DNA of 37,201 nt from Muribaculaceae bacterium (GCA_017409345.1 JAFQSX010000020.1:1-37201), one strand, 5' to 3'. Shown: positions 8,495 through 18,083, counted from the stretch's first letter. Translations and numbers: made by a program. Notes: generated from the letters alone by a model not told the origin.

Positions 8495-9910
8495 TTATTG
8501 TGGTGTTAGCCCCATTTCTTTGGCGCATGCAAGCATGTAGTTATATGCTGCTTCGCGTTCGTTTGGAATTATTCCATCAAGGATGGCATCTTTGATTTTT
8601 GCTTTTAATTCGCCAACTTCGCGACATGGAGGTAAGTTGAATAATTTCATAATTTCATCACCATCGACAGGAGGTTGGAAATTGCGAATACGATCTCGCT
8701 CCTCAAGTTCTTTCATTTTTTGTCGTACAAGAATGAAATTATCAAGGAACCGTTTTACTTTCTCTTCGTTTTTAGAGGTGATATCAGCCTCGCAAAGTGT
8801 CATGAGGTCTTCAATATCATCGCCAGCGTCAAAAATGAGTCGACGCACAGCCGAGTCGGTTACTATATCTTCAACCAATGCAATAGGGCGCATGTGAAGT
8901 TCAACCAACTTTTGAACATATTTCATTTTCTCGTTAAGAGGAAGTTTCATGTCGCGAAATATGCGAGGAATCATTTTTGCTCCGATGAAATTGTGATTGT
9001 GGAATGTCCATCCGATTTTATCATCCCATATTTTGGTCCGAGGCTTGCCAATATCGTGCATTAACGAAGCCCAACGCAACCACACATTGTCGCTTTTTAG
9101 AGCAACTTTATCAAGCACCTCCATAGTGTGATAAAAGTTGTCTTTGTGACCACGGCCATTTATAACCTCAACACCAGCCATTGCAGCAAGTTGAGGGAAG
9201 ATTATTTTAAGCAGACCTGTCTTTTTTAATAAAATCCAACCTATAGAAGGTTGTGGGGATGCCATGATTTTCATTAACTCATCGGCAATCCGTTCTTTAG
9301 AAATAATAGATATTCTTGACGCATTACGAGTAATAGCATCAAGTGTTTCGTTATATATGGTGAATTTTAATTGTGTGGCAAATCGAATTGCACGCATCAT
9401 TCGAAGAGGGTCGTCACTAAATGTAATGTCGGGGTCGAGTGGGGTGCGGATTAACTTGCGTTCTAAGTCACCCACTCCATCATATAAATCAATTAGTTCA
9501 CCAAAACGATTGGAGTTGACACATAGCGCCATCGCATTAATGGTGAAGTCGCGACGAGAAATATCATCTTCTAATGTCCCGTCTTCAACAATTGGCTTGC
9601 GAGAATCACGACGATAAGATTCGCGGCGAGCACCGACAAATTCTAACTCTAGATCACGACATTTAACTTGCGCTGTGCCAAAGTTTTGAAATACATTGAG
9701 GTGCGCTTTCTTCCCAAGTGCCTTTGCTGTGCCTTGAGCTACTTCAATGCCACTGCCTACAGTAACGAAGTCAATATCTTTGGAGGGGCGATTAAGAAAT
9801 AAATCACGAACATATCCTCCCACGGTATAGCATTCGCGGTTGAGGCCGTCAGCAACATCACCGACAAGGTGAAATATGGGTTTGTCTATTTTTTCGGCAA
9901 TTGAGTGCAT
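8495..9910 (-). CDS. cca: CCA tRNA nucleotidyltransferase with HD domain
   Basis: This enzyme adds or repairs the 3' CCA end of tRNAs from CTP and ATP. The class II nucleotidyltransferase head has GGYVRDLFL and the catalytic DIDF, then an RRDFTINAMA motif and DPLRMMRAIRFATQ. An HD domain follows (LMHDIGKPRTK) with a C-terminal tail, giving 471 residues, as usual for Bacteroidota. The tRNAs in this window lack an encoded CCA, consistent with need for this activity. The gene starts 11 bp after the M24 peptidase gene and looks like the last gene of the zapB-to-cca cluster. Confidence 0.93.
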   Translation of the reverse strand: MHSIAEKIDKPIFHLVGDVADGLNRECYTVGGYVRDLFLNRPSKDIDFVTVGSGIEVAQGTAKALGKKAHLNVFQNFGTAQVKCRDLELEFVGARRESYRRDSRKPIVEDGTLEDDISRRDFTINAMALCVNSNRFGELIDLYDGVGDLERKLIRTPLDPDITFSDDPLRMMRAIRFATQLKFTIYNETLDAITRNASRISIISKERIADELMKIMASPQPSIGWILLKKTGLLKIIFPQLAAMAGVEVINGRGHKDNFYHTMEVLDKVALKSDNVWLRWASLMHDIGKPRTKIWDDKIGWTFHNHNFIGAKMIPRIFRDMKLPLNEKMKYVQKLVELHMRPIALVEDIVTDSAVRRLIFDAGDDIEDLMTLCEADITSKNEEKVKRFLDNFILVRQKMKELEERDRIRNFQPPVDGDEIMKLFNLPPCREVGELKAKIKDAILDGIIPNEREAAYNYMLACAKEMGLTPQ

Positions 9911-9921
9911 TAAAATGTGAT

Positions 9922-11103
9922 TTAGTCAAGACTAATAATTTCTTCAGGAGCATGTGTGATACATTCCATGCCATTATCTGTGACAACATAAGTGTTTTCA
10001 ATGCCAACTGCTCCTACTCCCGGTATAACAAATTTAGGCTCAAGTGCAATTACATTTCCTACTTCAAGAATGTCTCTACTACGAGGTGCAATAACCGGTA
10101 ATTCATTTATCTCAATTCCGACACCATGTCCTATAAATCCTGCTTTTTGTCTATGTCCCATGAAAAGATGATCAAGACCTTCTTCAGTGACAATTTCAAT
10201 TGCTTTATTATATAGCAGTTTGGCCTCTATGCCCGGTTTCCCCATTGAAGAAAGTTCATGGCAGATGCGAAGAGAGCAATTGTGGGCTTTAATTGATAAT
10301 TTGTCAAGAGTCCCTACAGAAAATACTCTAGACATATCGGTTGTATATCCGGTATAATTGCCATTGACATCAACCATGATAGCCATGCCGGGTTTTATTG
10401 TCGTGCCATTACATCCGACAGGTAACGATGGGTGTATTCCGGCACCTCCCATAGCAAAATCATAGGGCGATGGAGCATCTGCGTTTTCGCCACAAATGAC
10501 ATTTCCCATATATATCTCCATAGAGTCACCACTAATGCGAAATTGACCTAGACAACCACCAAGGCGAGATAATCGTTCTATCTCTACTTGAAATTCAAGG
10601 TCGGTAATGTTAGGGGAATATATTGATTTAATTTGGCTATATGTTTCGGTGTGCTTTATTCCAGCTGTTTTTAACTGCTCAATTTCAAATTTGCTTTTCA
10701 CCGAGCGGGCTTGTCGTAAGATCCCTGATGCATTAGCAATGGTTGAATTAGAAAATATTTTTGCGATGCGTTGCACCATAGAGTATGGAGCAAGGTCAAG
10801 TTCAATCCCCAAAGTTGAAGGTTCTGTAATGTTGTTCTTTTGAAGAATCTCAATAATATTTTCAGGTTTATGTATATATTCAAGATTGTTTCCGGTCAAA
10901 TCAACAGGGCGACGCACAAAGTAAATCTCTTGGCCTTTGGCAGGGATATAAGTATATCCATTGAATACACGTCCTGAAGTGTAAAATTTATTGGCATTAT
11001 CGCTAATTAATATTGCATCAATCCTTTGTTCAGCCATTAGAGATTGAATTTTGTTGATTCGCAATGTTGCTTCTTGAACCGATATTTGTAACAATTGTTT
11101 CAT
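9922..11103 (-). CDS. M24-family metallopeptidase (Xaa-Pro aminopeptidase-like)
   Basis: The 393-residue protein has an N-terminal creatinase/prolidase-like domain (about 1-150) and a C-terminal pita-bread catalytic domain. Expected metal ligands are visible: two aspartates in MVDVNGNYTGYTTDMSR, the histidine of GHGVGIE, and glutamates in ALEPKF and VGIENTY. It has no signal peptide and is probably cytoplasmic. It would cleave Xaa-Pro bonds in small peptides. The alternative is a general M24 aminopeptidase or creatinase-like hydrolase. It sits 8 bp after the HAD gene and 11 bp before cca. Confidence 0.88.
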   Translation of the reverse strand: MKQLLQISVQEATLRINKIQSLMAEQRIDAILISDNANKFYTSGRVFNGYTYIPAKGQEIYFVRRPVDLTGNNLEYIHKPENIIEILQKNNITEPSTLGIELDLAPYSMVQRIAKIFSNSTIANASGILRQARSVKSKFEIEQLKTAGIKHTETYSQIKSIYSPNITDLEFQVEIERLSRLGGCLGQFRISGDSMEIYMGNVICGENADAPSPYDFAMGGAGIHPSLPVGCNGTTIKPGMAIMVDVNGNYTGYTTDMSRVFSVGTLDKLSIKAHNCSLRICHELSSMGKPGIEAKLLYNKAIEIVTEEGLDHLFMGHRQKAGFIGHGVGIEINELPVIAPRSRDILEVGNVIALEPKFVIPGVGAVGIENTYVVTDNGMECITHAPEEIISLD

Positions 11104-11111
11104 TCTTGAGT

Positions 11112-11750
11112 TTAAATGTATAAATTTTTGAAAAGTAGGTTTAGTAAATCGGGGAATGATTCAATAGTGTATTCAGCATCTTCACATTTGCCAAATCCGT
11201 ATTTCGCAAATATCATAGGAATTCCTGCAGCATGAGCCGAATTGCAATCACCTTGCGTGTCTCCAATATACACGGCATTACATAATCCATTACGTTTTAT
11301 GAGTAATTTTATATTCTCTGATTTTGGGAGTAGAGTCTCTCCATAAGTTAAAGTGCCATTAATATATGGTTTTAGTTTGGTAAATGAAAGGAAATTATTC
11401 AAGCCCTCGGCACCACAGTTACTGACCATATATAATTTGTATTTGTTAGATAGTAACTTAATGCCTTCAAAAACGCCATTATATAGTTTGCCCCCTAATA
11501 TTGGCATCATTTTACTCTCGTTCTTGTCAAGAAGAGTTAAGTATTGGTCTTTGTCAATATTGGTTTTTACAATAGTATTGAAAATTTCATCAATTGGCAT
11601 TCCCATACACTTGAGCAATTCATCTCTTGTAACTTTTTGTTGTTTCCCCATTTGTTCAAAAGTTACATCCCATATTTTGCAATATGAATCAACGGCATCC
11701 CATAGAGTGCCATCCATATCAAAAATTATGCTATCAAAGTTGAGACTCAT
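11112..11750 (-). CDS. HAD-family hydrolase (phosphoglycolate phosphatase-like)
   Basis: This is a haloacid dehalogenase superfamily phosphatase of 212 residues. Motif I is FDMDGTLWD, motif II the serine of MVSNCG, motif III the lysine of LLPKSENI, and motif IV YIGDTQGD. An alpha-helical cap follows motif I. The arrangement resembles Gph/PGMB-type small-molecule phosphatases, but the substrate cannot be set. The start codon overlaps the stop of gldH (ATGA), so the two are likely translationally coupled. Confidence 0.85.
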   Translation of the reverse strand: MSLNFDSIIFDMDGTLWDAVDSYCKIWDVTFEQMGKQQKVTRDELLKCMGMPIDEIFNTIVKTNIDKDQYLTLLDKNESKMMPILGGKLYNGVFEGIKLLSNKYKLYMVSNCGAEGLNNFLSFTKLKPYINGTLTYGETLLPKSENIKLLIKRNGLCNAVYIGDTQGDCNSAHAAGIPMIFAKYGFGKCEDAEYTIESFPDLLNLLFKNLYI

Positions 11751-12220
11751 TTGTCTTGTTCGGTAAATAGTAATCCAATTTGTTCAATCGCTTCAAGTTT
11801 ATCTACTCTCATTATATGTCTAATGTTAATAGGCTTACCTTTGTAAAGAGTAATGTTGTGAGATACGGGGAGTTGATATTGAAAACTGCTGCCTAATCCA
11901 TTCCCATACCATCGACCATATACATCAGCCATTTCTATGTTAACAGTATCAACTCGCGTTCCTATACCATTGAAATGCCTAATTTCAAGCCAAAGATTGC
12001 TATATGCGTAGGCATTTGAATGTCTTATTACAATATTTAATTCTCCATTAACAATTGAATCGTGTAAATCGGGATTAAAAGATAATGTATCACCATATTT
12101 CCAACCATCGGACGAAATGTTATGGAAGTAACTATAATCATTGTGCCCGGGTCCACATGAACCCAAGCACAATAATATAATCATAATGTAGCAAAACCTA
12201 ATTATTTGGTTTTTCATCAT
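11747..12220 (-). CDS. gldH: Gliding motility / T9SS lipoprotein GldH
   Basis: The open frame reaches further upstream, but the real start is one of two adjacent ATGs at 12215-12220. They give a clean lipoprotein signal (MMKNQIIRFCYIMIILLCLGSC) with lipidated cysteine at residue 22. The mature part (DYSYFHNI...GWKYGDTLSF, a central NLWLEIRH strand and ADVYGRWYGNGLGS) fits GldH. This is a lipoprotein required for gliding in Flavobacterium and kept in non-gliding T9SS-bearing Bacteroidales. The 5' end overlaps ricT by about 23 bp and the 3' end overlaps the HAD gene by 4 bp. T9SS cargo genes lie at both ends of the window, in keeping with an active system. Confidence 0.88.
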   Translation of the reverse strand: MMKNQIIRFCYIMIILLCLGSCGPGHNDYSYFHNISSDGWKYGDTLSFNPDLHDSIVNGELNIVIRHSNAYAYSNLWLEIRHFNGIGTRVDTVNIEMADVYGRWYGNGLGSSFQYQLPVSHNITLYKGKPINIRHIMRVDKLEAIEQIGLLFTEQDK

Positions 12221-13463
12221 TGTTCTGTTCTTTACGTTCTCCGTTCTTATTACGATTGTTTTTCCGGCGATGTTCACCATTGTTATGCTTATTGAGATGA
12301 TTGTCGTTATGAGCAACTTGAGCATTTGGTTGAACTCGGTCGTTGTTTTTGTTGCCTCCTTTACGTTTTTTCTTTTTCTTATTATCAAAACGAGTAAGGC
12401 TATCTTGTCCTACTATGTCGCCAAATTCTTTAGGCTGTTCGTTTCGAGTTTCATCTCCATCACGTTGTAATTTCAATGGTTTTTCTCCATTTTTATTCAT
12501 TGAGATAATTTCAAATGCTCGTTGAACATCAATGGTTACAAGATTGGCCGGAATAGATTTGTCGGTAGAGTATGTAATTTCTTTTTTGAAAATATCGGTT
12601 TTGAAATGGAAATATGTTGCGTCGGCAGTTTCTAACTTTATCTCTTTTGAGGGCATGCGTTTAACTGCTTCGGCATATGTGTCAACTTCAAAATTTAAAC
12701 AACATTTTAGTTTGGCACACTGTCCGGCTAGTTTTTGTGGATTCATTGATATGTCTTGAAAACGTGCTGCACTTGTTGCCACAGAAACAAAATTAGTCAT
12801 CCAACTAGAACAGCATAAAGGTCGACCACAAGGCCCAATCCCACCGATTCGACCGGCTTCTTGGCGAGCACCAATCTGTTTCATTTCAATCCTTACACGA
12901 AATACTTCGGCGAGGTCTTTGATTAATTGTCGGAAGTCAACACGTTCATCAGCAATGTAATAGAAGATGGCTTTGTTGCCATCGCCTTGATATTCAACAT
13001 CGCCAATTTTCATGTCAAGATTAAGTGCTTCGGCAATCTTGCGAGAGCGTATCATTGTGTCGTTTTCTTTGGCTTTTGCTTCCTCGTATTTTTCAAGGTC
13101 ACTTTGTTTTGCCTTGCGAAAAACGCGTTTAATTTCAGTGTCGGGCTTGATATTAGCCTTTTTCATTTGGAGTTTAACAAGAGCTCCGGTAAGAGATACT
13201 CGTCCAATATCATGGCCTGGAGTGGCTTCAACTGCCACCATGTCGCCTATTTCAAGTGGAATATTGGTGCTGTTTTTATAAAATCCCTTGCGAGTATTTT
13301 TAAATTGCACCTCTACAATATCAAAATCGGCAAAGCCACCAGGTATATCTTCTAGCCAATTATAGCAATGAAGTTTTCCACGAGGGCATTCGTTCTGCTG
13401 ATTTGTTTTGCTCTCTTCGGCGGCATCTGAGGCATTATTTTTGGTATTAATGTCGGTTGCCAT
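12198..13463 (-). CDS. ricT: PSP1-domain protein, RicT (YaaT) homologue
   Basis: The 421-residue protein has a PSP1 domain. Its core carries the cysteine-rich segment GRIGGIGPCGRPLCCSSW and CAKLKCCLNFE, which in the Ric complex of Bacillus contributes to Fe-S binding. The N-terminal tail is disordered. The last 65 or so residues are a low-complexity tail rich in Lys, Asn, His and Arg, which suggests nucleic-acid contact. In Bacillus, RicT works with RicA and RicF and with RNase Y in mRNA maturation. Here the gene starts only 15 bp after rny. No ricA or ricF is seen nearby. Confidence 0.88.
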   Translation of the reverse strand: MATDINTKNNASDAAEESKTNQQNECPRGKLHCYNWLEDIPGGFADFDIVEVQFKNTRKGFYKNSTNIPLEIGDMVAVEATPGHDIGRVSLTGALVKLQMKKANIKPDTEIKRVFRKAKQSDLEKYEEAKAKENDTMIRSRKIAEALNLDMKIGDVEYQGDGNKAIFYYIADERVDFRQLIKDLAEVFRVRIEMKQIGARQEAGRIGGIGPCGRPLCCSSWMTNFVSVATSAARFQDISMNPQKLAGQCAKLKCCLNFEVDTYAEAVKRMPSKEIKLETADATYFHFKTDIFKKEITYSTDKSIPANLVTIDVQRAFEIISMNKNGEKPLKLQRDGDETRNEQPKEFGDIVGQDSLTRFDNKKKKKRKGGNKNNDRVQPNAQVAHNDNHLNKHNNGEHRRKNNRNKNGERKEQNNDEKPNN

Positions 13464-13478
13464 AACTATTAGCCTAAA

Positions 13479-15020
13479 TTATTTAGCAAAACTTACAGCA
13501 CGAGTTTCGCGAATGACAGTGATTTTTACTTGACCCGGATATACCAATTCATCTTGAATGCGTTTAGCAATTTCGGCCGAAAGTTTTTCGGTTTCAACAT
13601 CGTCAATCTTGTCGGCACCTACTATAACACGTAATTCGCGACCGGCTTGGATTGCATAAGTTTTGATAACACCAGGATAAGAAAGTGCAAGTTGTTCAAG
13701 GTCGTTGAGGCGTTTAATATATGCTTCAACAATTTCACGGCGAGCACCAGGACGAGCACCTGAGATAGCATCACACACTTGTACGATCGGTGCCAATAGG
13801 GTGGTTTGTTCTATTTCATCGTGGTGTGCACCAATAGCATTGCAGATTTCGGGCTTTTCTTTATACTTTTCTGCAAGTTTCATACCCAAAATTGCATGTG
13901 GCAATTCGGGATCTTCATCGGGAACTTTTCCTATATCGTGGAGTAATCCGGCACGACGAGCCTTTTTGGGATTAAGACCAAGTTCAGATGCCATAATAGC
14001 ACATAAATTAGCAGTCTCACGAGCATGTTGCAATAGATTTTGGCCATAACTTGAACGATATTTCATTTTACCAACAAGACGAATCAAGTCGGGGTGTAAC
14101 CCATGAATACCTAGGTCAATAGCGGTGCGTTTACCTGTTTCGATAATTTCTTCTTCAAGTTGTTTGCGTACTTTTGCAACAACTTCTTCAATGCGAGCAG
14201 GGTGGATGCGACCATCAGCAACGAGTTGATGAAGGGCAAGGCGAGCGGTTTCACGGCGCACAGGATCAAATCCTGAAAGGACAATTGCTTCTGGGGTATC
14301 ATCAACAATGATTTCAATTCCTGTAGCCGCTTCTAGTGCGCGAATATTGCGACCTTCTCGACCAATGATGCGACCTTTGATTTCGTCGGAATCAATATGG
14401 AACACTGTAACAGAATTTTCAATTGCAGTTTCAGTTGCTACACGTTGTATCGATTGTACAACAATGCGTTTAGCCTCTTTATTAGCTGTCATTTTGGCTT
14501 CGTCCATAATGTCATTAATATATGAGGCTGCCGCAGTTTTTGCTTCATCTTTGAGTGATTCGATGAGTTTTTCTTTCGCTTCTTCAGATGATAGACCTGA
14601 AATATGCTCAAGTTCTTCTTGAACAGTGCGTTTCAATTTGTCAAGTTCAGATTTCTTTGTTTCAACAATGGCAAATTGAGCATCAAGGTTGGCTTTTGTT
14701 GCTTCAATGTCATTGCGTTGGCGTTGATTTTCGCTTTGTTGTTGATTGAGTTGAAGTTCGCGTTGTTTCATTTTAGCCTCTGTTTGCTGAATTTTAGCCA
14801 TGCGATTGTTGGCTTGTTTTTCGGCTTCGGCTTTAATTTTAAGTTCTTCTTCACGAGCTTCAAGTATCTTAGCTTTTTTGATGTTTTCGGCTTCGGCAGT
14901 AGCCTCATCAATAATTGATTTTGCTCGGCTTTTTGCGAGCGATTTTTGGATTATTGTAGTGCTCACAATGCCGACTGCGAGAGCTACTACACCAATGATT
15001 AGATAAATTATAATATCCAT
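13479..15020 (-). CDS. rny: Ribonuclease Y
   Basis: This is a membrane-anchored endoribonuclease that initiates mRNA decay. I chose the start at 15020 ([12 protein letters not shown]..), giving 513 residues; the frame extends 13 codons further without family-like sequence. Domains in order are: an N-terminal transmembrane helix (about 3-24), a long charged coiled coil (25-190), a KH domain ([17 protein letters not shown]) and an HD catalytic domain ([11 protein letters not shown]), ending [15 protein letters not shown]. It lies 123 bp after zapA and 15 bp before ricT. Confidence 0.95.
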   Translation of the reverse strand: MDIIIYLIIGVVALAVGIVSTTIIQKSLAKSRAKSIIDEATAEAENIKKAKILEAREEELKIKAEAEKQANNRMAKIQQTEAKMKQRELQLNQQQSENQRQRNDIEATKANLDAQFAIVETKKSELDKLKRTVQEELEHISGLSSEEAKEKLIESLKDEAKTAAASYINDIMDEAKMTANKEAKRIVVQSIQRVATETAIENSVTVFHIDSDEIKGRIIGREGRNIRALEAATGIEIIVDDTPEAIVLSGFDPVRRETARLALHQLVADGRIHPARIEEVVAKVRKQLEEEIIETGKRTAIDLGIHGLHPDLIRLVGKMKYRSSYGQNLLQHARETANLCAIMASELGLNPKKARRAGLLHDIGKVPDEDPELPHAILGMKLAEKYKEKPEICNAIGAHHDEIEQTTLLAPIVQVCDAISGARPGARREIVEAYIKRLNDLEQLALSYPGVIKTYAIQAGRELRVIVGADKIDDVETEKLSAEIAKRIQDELVYPGQVKITVIRETRAVSFAK

Positions 15021-15063
15021 TTTTAGTTGTTGTTTTAAATTAGTTAATATAAAAAGCACTCAT

Positions 15064-15083
15064 AAATTGAGTAGTCTCAATTT
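15064..15083 (-). other. Hairpin in the zapA-rny gap
   Basis: An 8-bp perfect stem (AAATTGAG/CTCAATTT) with a 4-base loop sits in the 123-bp gap between zapA and rny. No immediate T-run follows, so it is not a clear terminator. It might be an RNA-processing or attenuation element, or nothing. Confidence 0.4.
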
Positions 15084-15143
15084 AGAGCGCGGTATTTTCT
15101 TTTCTAGATGAAATGCAAGTCCTAAATATGCCACAGTTAAGGC

Positions 15144-15437
15144 TTATTCGGTCTTGTTTAAGTATGAATCAAGAGTATTCTCAAATTCACTTAATAGATT
15201 GTTTGTTTCAATATCAAGAGCCTCTCTGGTGTAATATAGTCTAGCGAATTGAAATGCGACCATTGCCATCACTTCCATAGGTGATTTTTCTTTACTATAT
15301 CGACCTTTCCACATTTTCCAAAGGTGAGTGACATTTTCTTGTGCTTTATCTACAATTGCTTCCTCATCCTTGCTTACAAGAATGGGGATTGGGGCGCAAT
15401 CGGCTATACAAACATCTATTTTTTTCTTATCATCCAT
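15144..15437 (-). CDS. zapA: Cell division protein ZapA
   Basis: The 97-residue product matches ZapA: an N-terminal beta segment (KKIDVCIADCAPIPILVSKDEEAIVDKA) and a long C-terminal helix (VMAMVAFQFARLYYTREALD..). ZapA cross-links FtsZ protofilaments at the division ring. It lies 7 bp after the ZapB-like coiled-coil gene, as in many Bacteroidota genomes. Confidence 0.85.
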   Translation of the reverse strand: MDDKKKIDVCIADCAPIPILVSKDEEAIVDKAQENVTHLWKMWKGRYSKEKSPMEVMAMVAFQFARLYYTREALDIETNNLLSEFENTLDSYLNKTE

Positions 15438-15444
15438 TGTTGCA

Positions 15445-15738
15445 TCATTGATTTAATTCTACGATGCATTTGTCAATTTCCCGCACTAATTTGGATAAGA
15501 ATGCTCGGCTTTTTTCGACATCTGCTCTGTCGGGATTAAGCGTTGTAACAACCTTGAGGTATTCAACTTCTTGTTGTAGTCGGTTAATCTCTTCTTGTTG
15601 ACTTTTAGCTAAAGATGTCAATTCTTCAATGCGTAAATCAGCATCATGCTTTTCTTGAAGCAGAGTGTGATAACGCTGAGTGAGAATATCAGTTTTGCCA
15701 CGAAGTCGATCAAGTATTTGCTTGAGATTACTGACCAT
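15445..15738 (-). CDS. Small coiled-coil protein upstream of zapA (ZapB-like)
   Basis: The 97-residue, almost wholly helical protein has heptad-like leucines (LKQILDRLRGKTDILTQRY, then IEELTSLAKSQQEEINRLQQEVEYLK) and a short non-coil C-terminal part (ADVEKSRAFLSKLVREIDKCI). ZapB is a small coiled-coil partner of ZapA, and the adjacency suggests a similar job. Similarity to E. coli ZapB is structural only. A TACATTTG -7 box is at 15756-15763. Confidence 0.75.
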   Translation of the reverse strand: MVSNLKQILDRLRGKTDILTQRYHTLLQEKHDADLRIEELTSLAKSQQEEINRLQQEVEYLKVVTTLNPDRADVEKSRAFLSKLVREIDKCIVELNQ

Positions 15739-15755
15739 TCAAATCCAATTTTCTA

Positions 15756-15763
15756 CAAATGTA
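15756..15763 (-). promoter_or_regulatory. Predicted -7 box for the zapB-to-cca cluster
   Basis: TACATTTG on the minus strand fits TAnnTTTG and lies about 18 bases before the coding start at 15738. No clear -33 TTTG at the right distance was found. Confidence 0.4.
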
Positions 15764-15846
15764 GTATTTTTTTTTAAATCAACCATCTTTTTATTGATTA
15801 AAAATTATATAAAAATGAGCTAATGGTTGGTTTTGCTGTTTTGTAA

Positions 15847-17310
15847 TTATAGAATGGGGCTGAGTAGTCGAGTCACAGACTCAAAAAGTTTTTGAAAGAA
15901 AGGCCGTTTTTTCCAAGTTTTTAAATCTAATTTGGTGCAAAATTTTTGGTCTAATTCAAAAATATCTCTCATTTGAGCGTTTATTTTACGAGAGTAAATA
16001 AATAGGTTGCTTTCAAAGTTGTGTTCAAAACTTCGAAAATCGAAGTTGGTAGATCCGATAGTTGAGAATTCATTGTCAATAACAATCGTTTTGCTATGTA
16101 ACATGCCTTTGTTATAAAGGAGAAAACTGATGCCACTTTCAAGACATTCTTGTATGTACGAAAAAGATGCAAATCTTAATATATCAGAGTCGCTTTTGCG
16201 AGGAATCATGATTTTTACTTTTACATTGGCAAGAGCGGCTGCTTGTAGTGCTTTGAGTAGGCTCTCGGTCGGTAGAAAGTATGGCGTTTGTATTAGAATG
16301 CTACGTTTTGCATTGGAAATGGCTTTTAGGAATACCATAGCAATATTGCTCCATTGGCTAGTTGGACCACTTGTTAGTAACTGCATTCCAATGTTGTCTG
16401 ATGGAGAGTTGTTGTGATTTATATCGCTAATGTGCTCGTCTAGAAGGGCTTGTCCCATGACATTCCAGTCGATGTTGAATGAATATTGGAGCGATGCAAT
16501 GATGGGCCCGGTAATTCTTGCATGGGTGTCACGCCATATTGGGAACTTCCCGCCATTGATATATCTGTCGGCAATATTCATGCCTCCCAAGTAGCCAATT
16601 TGGCCGTCAATGATACATATTTTGCGGTGATTGCGCCAGTTTATGCGTGTTGCAAATGGAGGAAATGATACCTTAAAAAATGGATGAGCATTAATGCCTG
16701 CATTTGCCATTTCTTTGAAGAACCGCTTTCTAGTTTTGAATGAGCCTACATGGTCATATATAATTCGTACATTAACTCCTTCTTGTGCTTTTTTGATGAG
16801 AATATCTTTTATTTCGGTGCCTAATGCATCGTCTTCAAAAATATAATATTGTATGTTGATGTATTTTGATGCATTATGAAGGTCGGCTTTGAAGTCATTG
16901 AACTTGGATGTTCCATCGGTGTATATTTTTAACCCGTTGTTAGAGAAATATCTAGAACCATTAAGAGTATGGGTTAACTTGATGAGTTGGCTGCTTTCGG
17001 AAGATAGTTGCTCAAAAGAAGTGTCCACGAGGTCGGAGGTTGTTATCCTATTAAGACGTTTCAACCGTCTGCGATTGCGACGAGATATGCGATGTGTATT
17101 TTTTATATTTCTTCCGAAGAAAATGTAAATTACCAATCCAAGGGCAGGAAGAAGTAGAAGTATCGTAACCCATGCAAGAGATTTTACGGGATTGCGGTTT
17201 TCTGATAATATGACAGCAATAACGCCAAATATGGTAATTGCATATATCGATGCAATTATCCAATAAAATATAGATAGGTTGATATATTCAGCGATTGCGT
17301 ATTCTTCCAT
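15847..17310 (-). CDS. cls: Cardiolipin synthase
   Basis: The 487-residue membrane enzyme condenses two phosphatidylglycerol molecules to cardiolipin. It has two N-terminal transmembrane helices (about 14-36 and 44-66) and two phospholipase-D HKD motifs: HRKICIIDGQIGYLGG and HSKTIVIDNEFSTIGSTNFD. The length agrees with the ClsA family. It stands alone between the zapB cluster and the decayed ORF. A TATCTTCG-like box at 17332-17339 may be its promoter. FloA, which prefers cardiolipin-rich membranes in other bacteria, is encoded further along. Confidence 0.93.
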   Translation of the reverse strand: MEEYAIAEYINLSIFYWIIASIYAITIFGVIAVILSENRNPVKSLAWVTILLLLPALGLVIYIFFGRNIKNTHRISRRNRRRLKRLNRITTSDLVDTSFEQLSSESSQLIKLTHTLNGSRYFSNNGLKIYTDGTSKFNDFKADLHNASKYINIQYYIFEDDALGTEIKDILIKKAQEGVNVRIIYDHVGSFKTRKRFFKEMANAGINAHPFFKVSFPPFATRINWRNHRKICIIDGQIGYLGGMNIADRYINGGKFPIWRDTHARITGPIIASLQYSFNIDWNVMGQALLDEHISDINHNNSPSDNIGMQLLTSGPTSQWSNIAMVFLKAISNAKRSILIQTPYFLPTESLLKALQAAALANVKVKIMIPRKSDSDILRFASFSYIQECLESGISFLLYNKGMLHSKTIVIDNEFSTIGSTNFDFRSFEHNFESNLFIYSRKINAQMRDIFELDQKFCTKLDLKTWKKRPFFQKLFESVTRLLSPIL

Positions 17311-17413
17311 GGTAAATTGAAAAATTTACTACGAAGATACAAATAATTTTTAGAATGAGTGATTGTCCTATGTTAAAATAAGGTAACTGAGTGGAAATCA
17401 ATTTTTGTGGTGT

Positions 17414-18083
17414 TTAATTTTTAAAGAATGATTTTGTTCTAATTAGATTTTTAACTTTTTCAATGTCAGGCATATTTTTGAGCTCGTTGAAGTTCATGAA
17501 AGGGAAATAAGGCTCATTGTTTATCATGCACCAATCGTTAAAAAAATTGCAGATATTTATCATCAGAGAATTCTATTCTAAATTCAATTTCATAATCACT
17601 GTTTTTTAATTTAGAGATGGCAATTGTTGAAAATGAGAATTCGTAGGTTTTTCCTCTACAAGAAATTTGACCTTCTCCATTGCGATTAAAACTGATTCTC
17701 GCCGGAGAGTTTACTTTTTGCAACATATCGTTATCGTCTGAAATTTTGTGTGAATTGTATAAGAGGTTAAAATCATATTCAGCAGTAATGTCATAGATAG
17801 AAGTGGTGGTATATACGACGTCCCATTGATTATTCTTGTATATATAGAAGTTGTTGCTGCTCTTTTTAGGGACGCTAACAGTACAGGCCGAACTCGTGAT
17901 GTTGTAAAAATTATCTTCCTCGTTATATTGAGTATATGTTGCCCAAATTCCATCTTTGTCTTTGGGCCGATATTCGGTCCAGTTTTTTCTTGTGCATTGT
18001 GAATATTTAGTCAATAATTGGAGGGTGTCGGATTTAGGCTTGGATGCAGATTTGAGTCTGTAAGATAAAAAACGCCTCAACAT
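17414..18083 (-). pseudogene. Unrecognised ORF with a frameshift in a T7 run and a truncated 5' end
   Basis: I do not recognise this family. The body (for example RKNWTEYRPKDKDGIWATYTQY and ISCRGKTYEFSFSTIAIS) looks like a genuine beta-rich protein and runs to a stop at 17538-17540, straight after seven T residues. If the run is read with one T fewer, translation continues with sensible sequence (NDWCMINNEPYFPFMNFNELKNMPDIEKVKNLI..) to TAA at 17414-17416. At the 5' end the only ATG (18081-18083) lies inside the rplI terminator hairpin. The frame extends further up only by overlapping rplI in another frame. The gene therefore looks truncated at the front and frameshifted at the back. A read error explains only the latter. 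Confidence 0.6.

Noticed and set aside
12221-12388. 56-codon N-terminal extension of gldH
   Set aside because: It overlaps ricT and encodes no lipoprotein signal. The twin ATG at 12215-12220 gives a clean lipobox.
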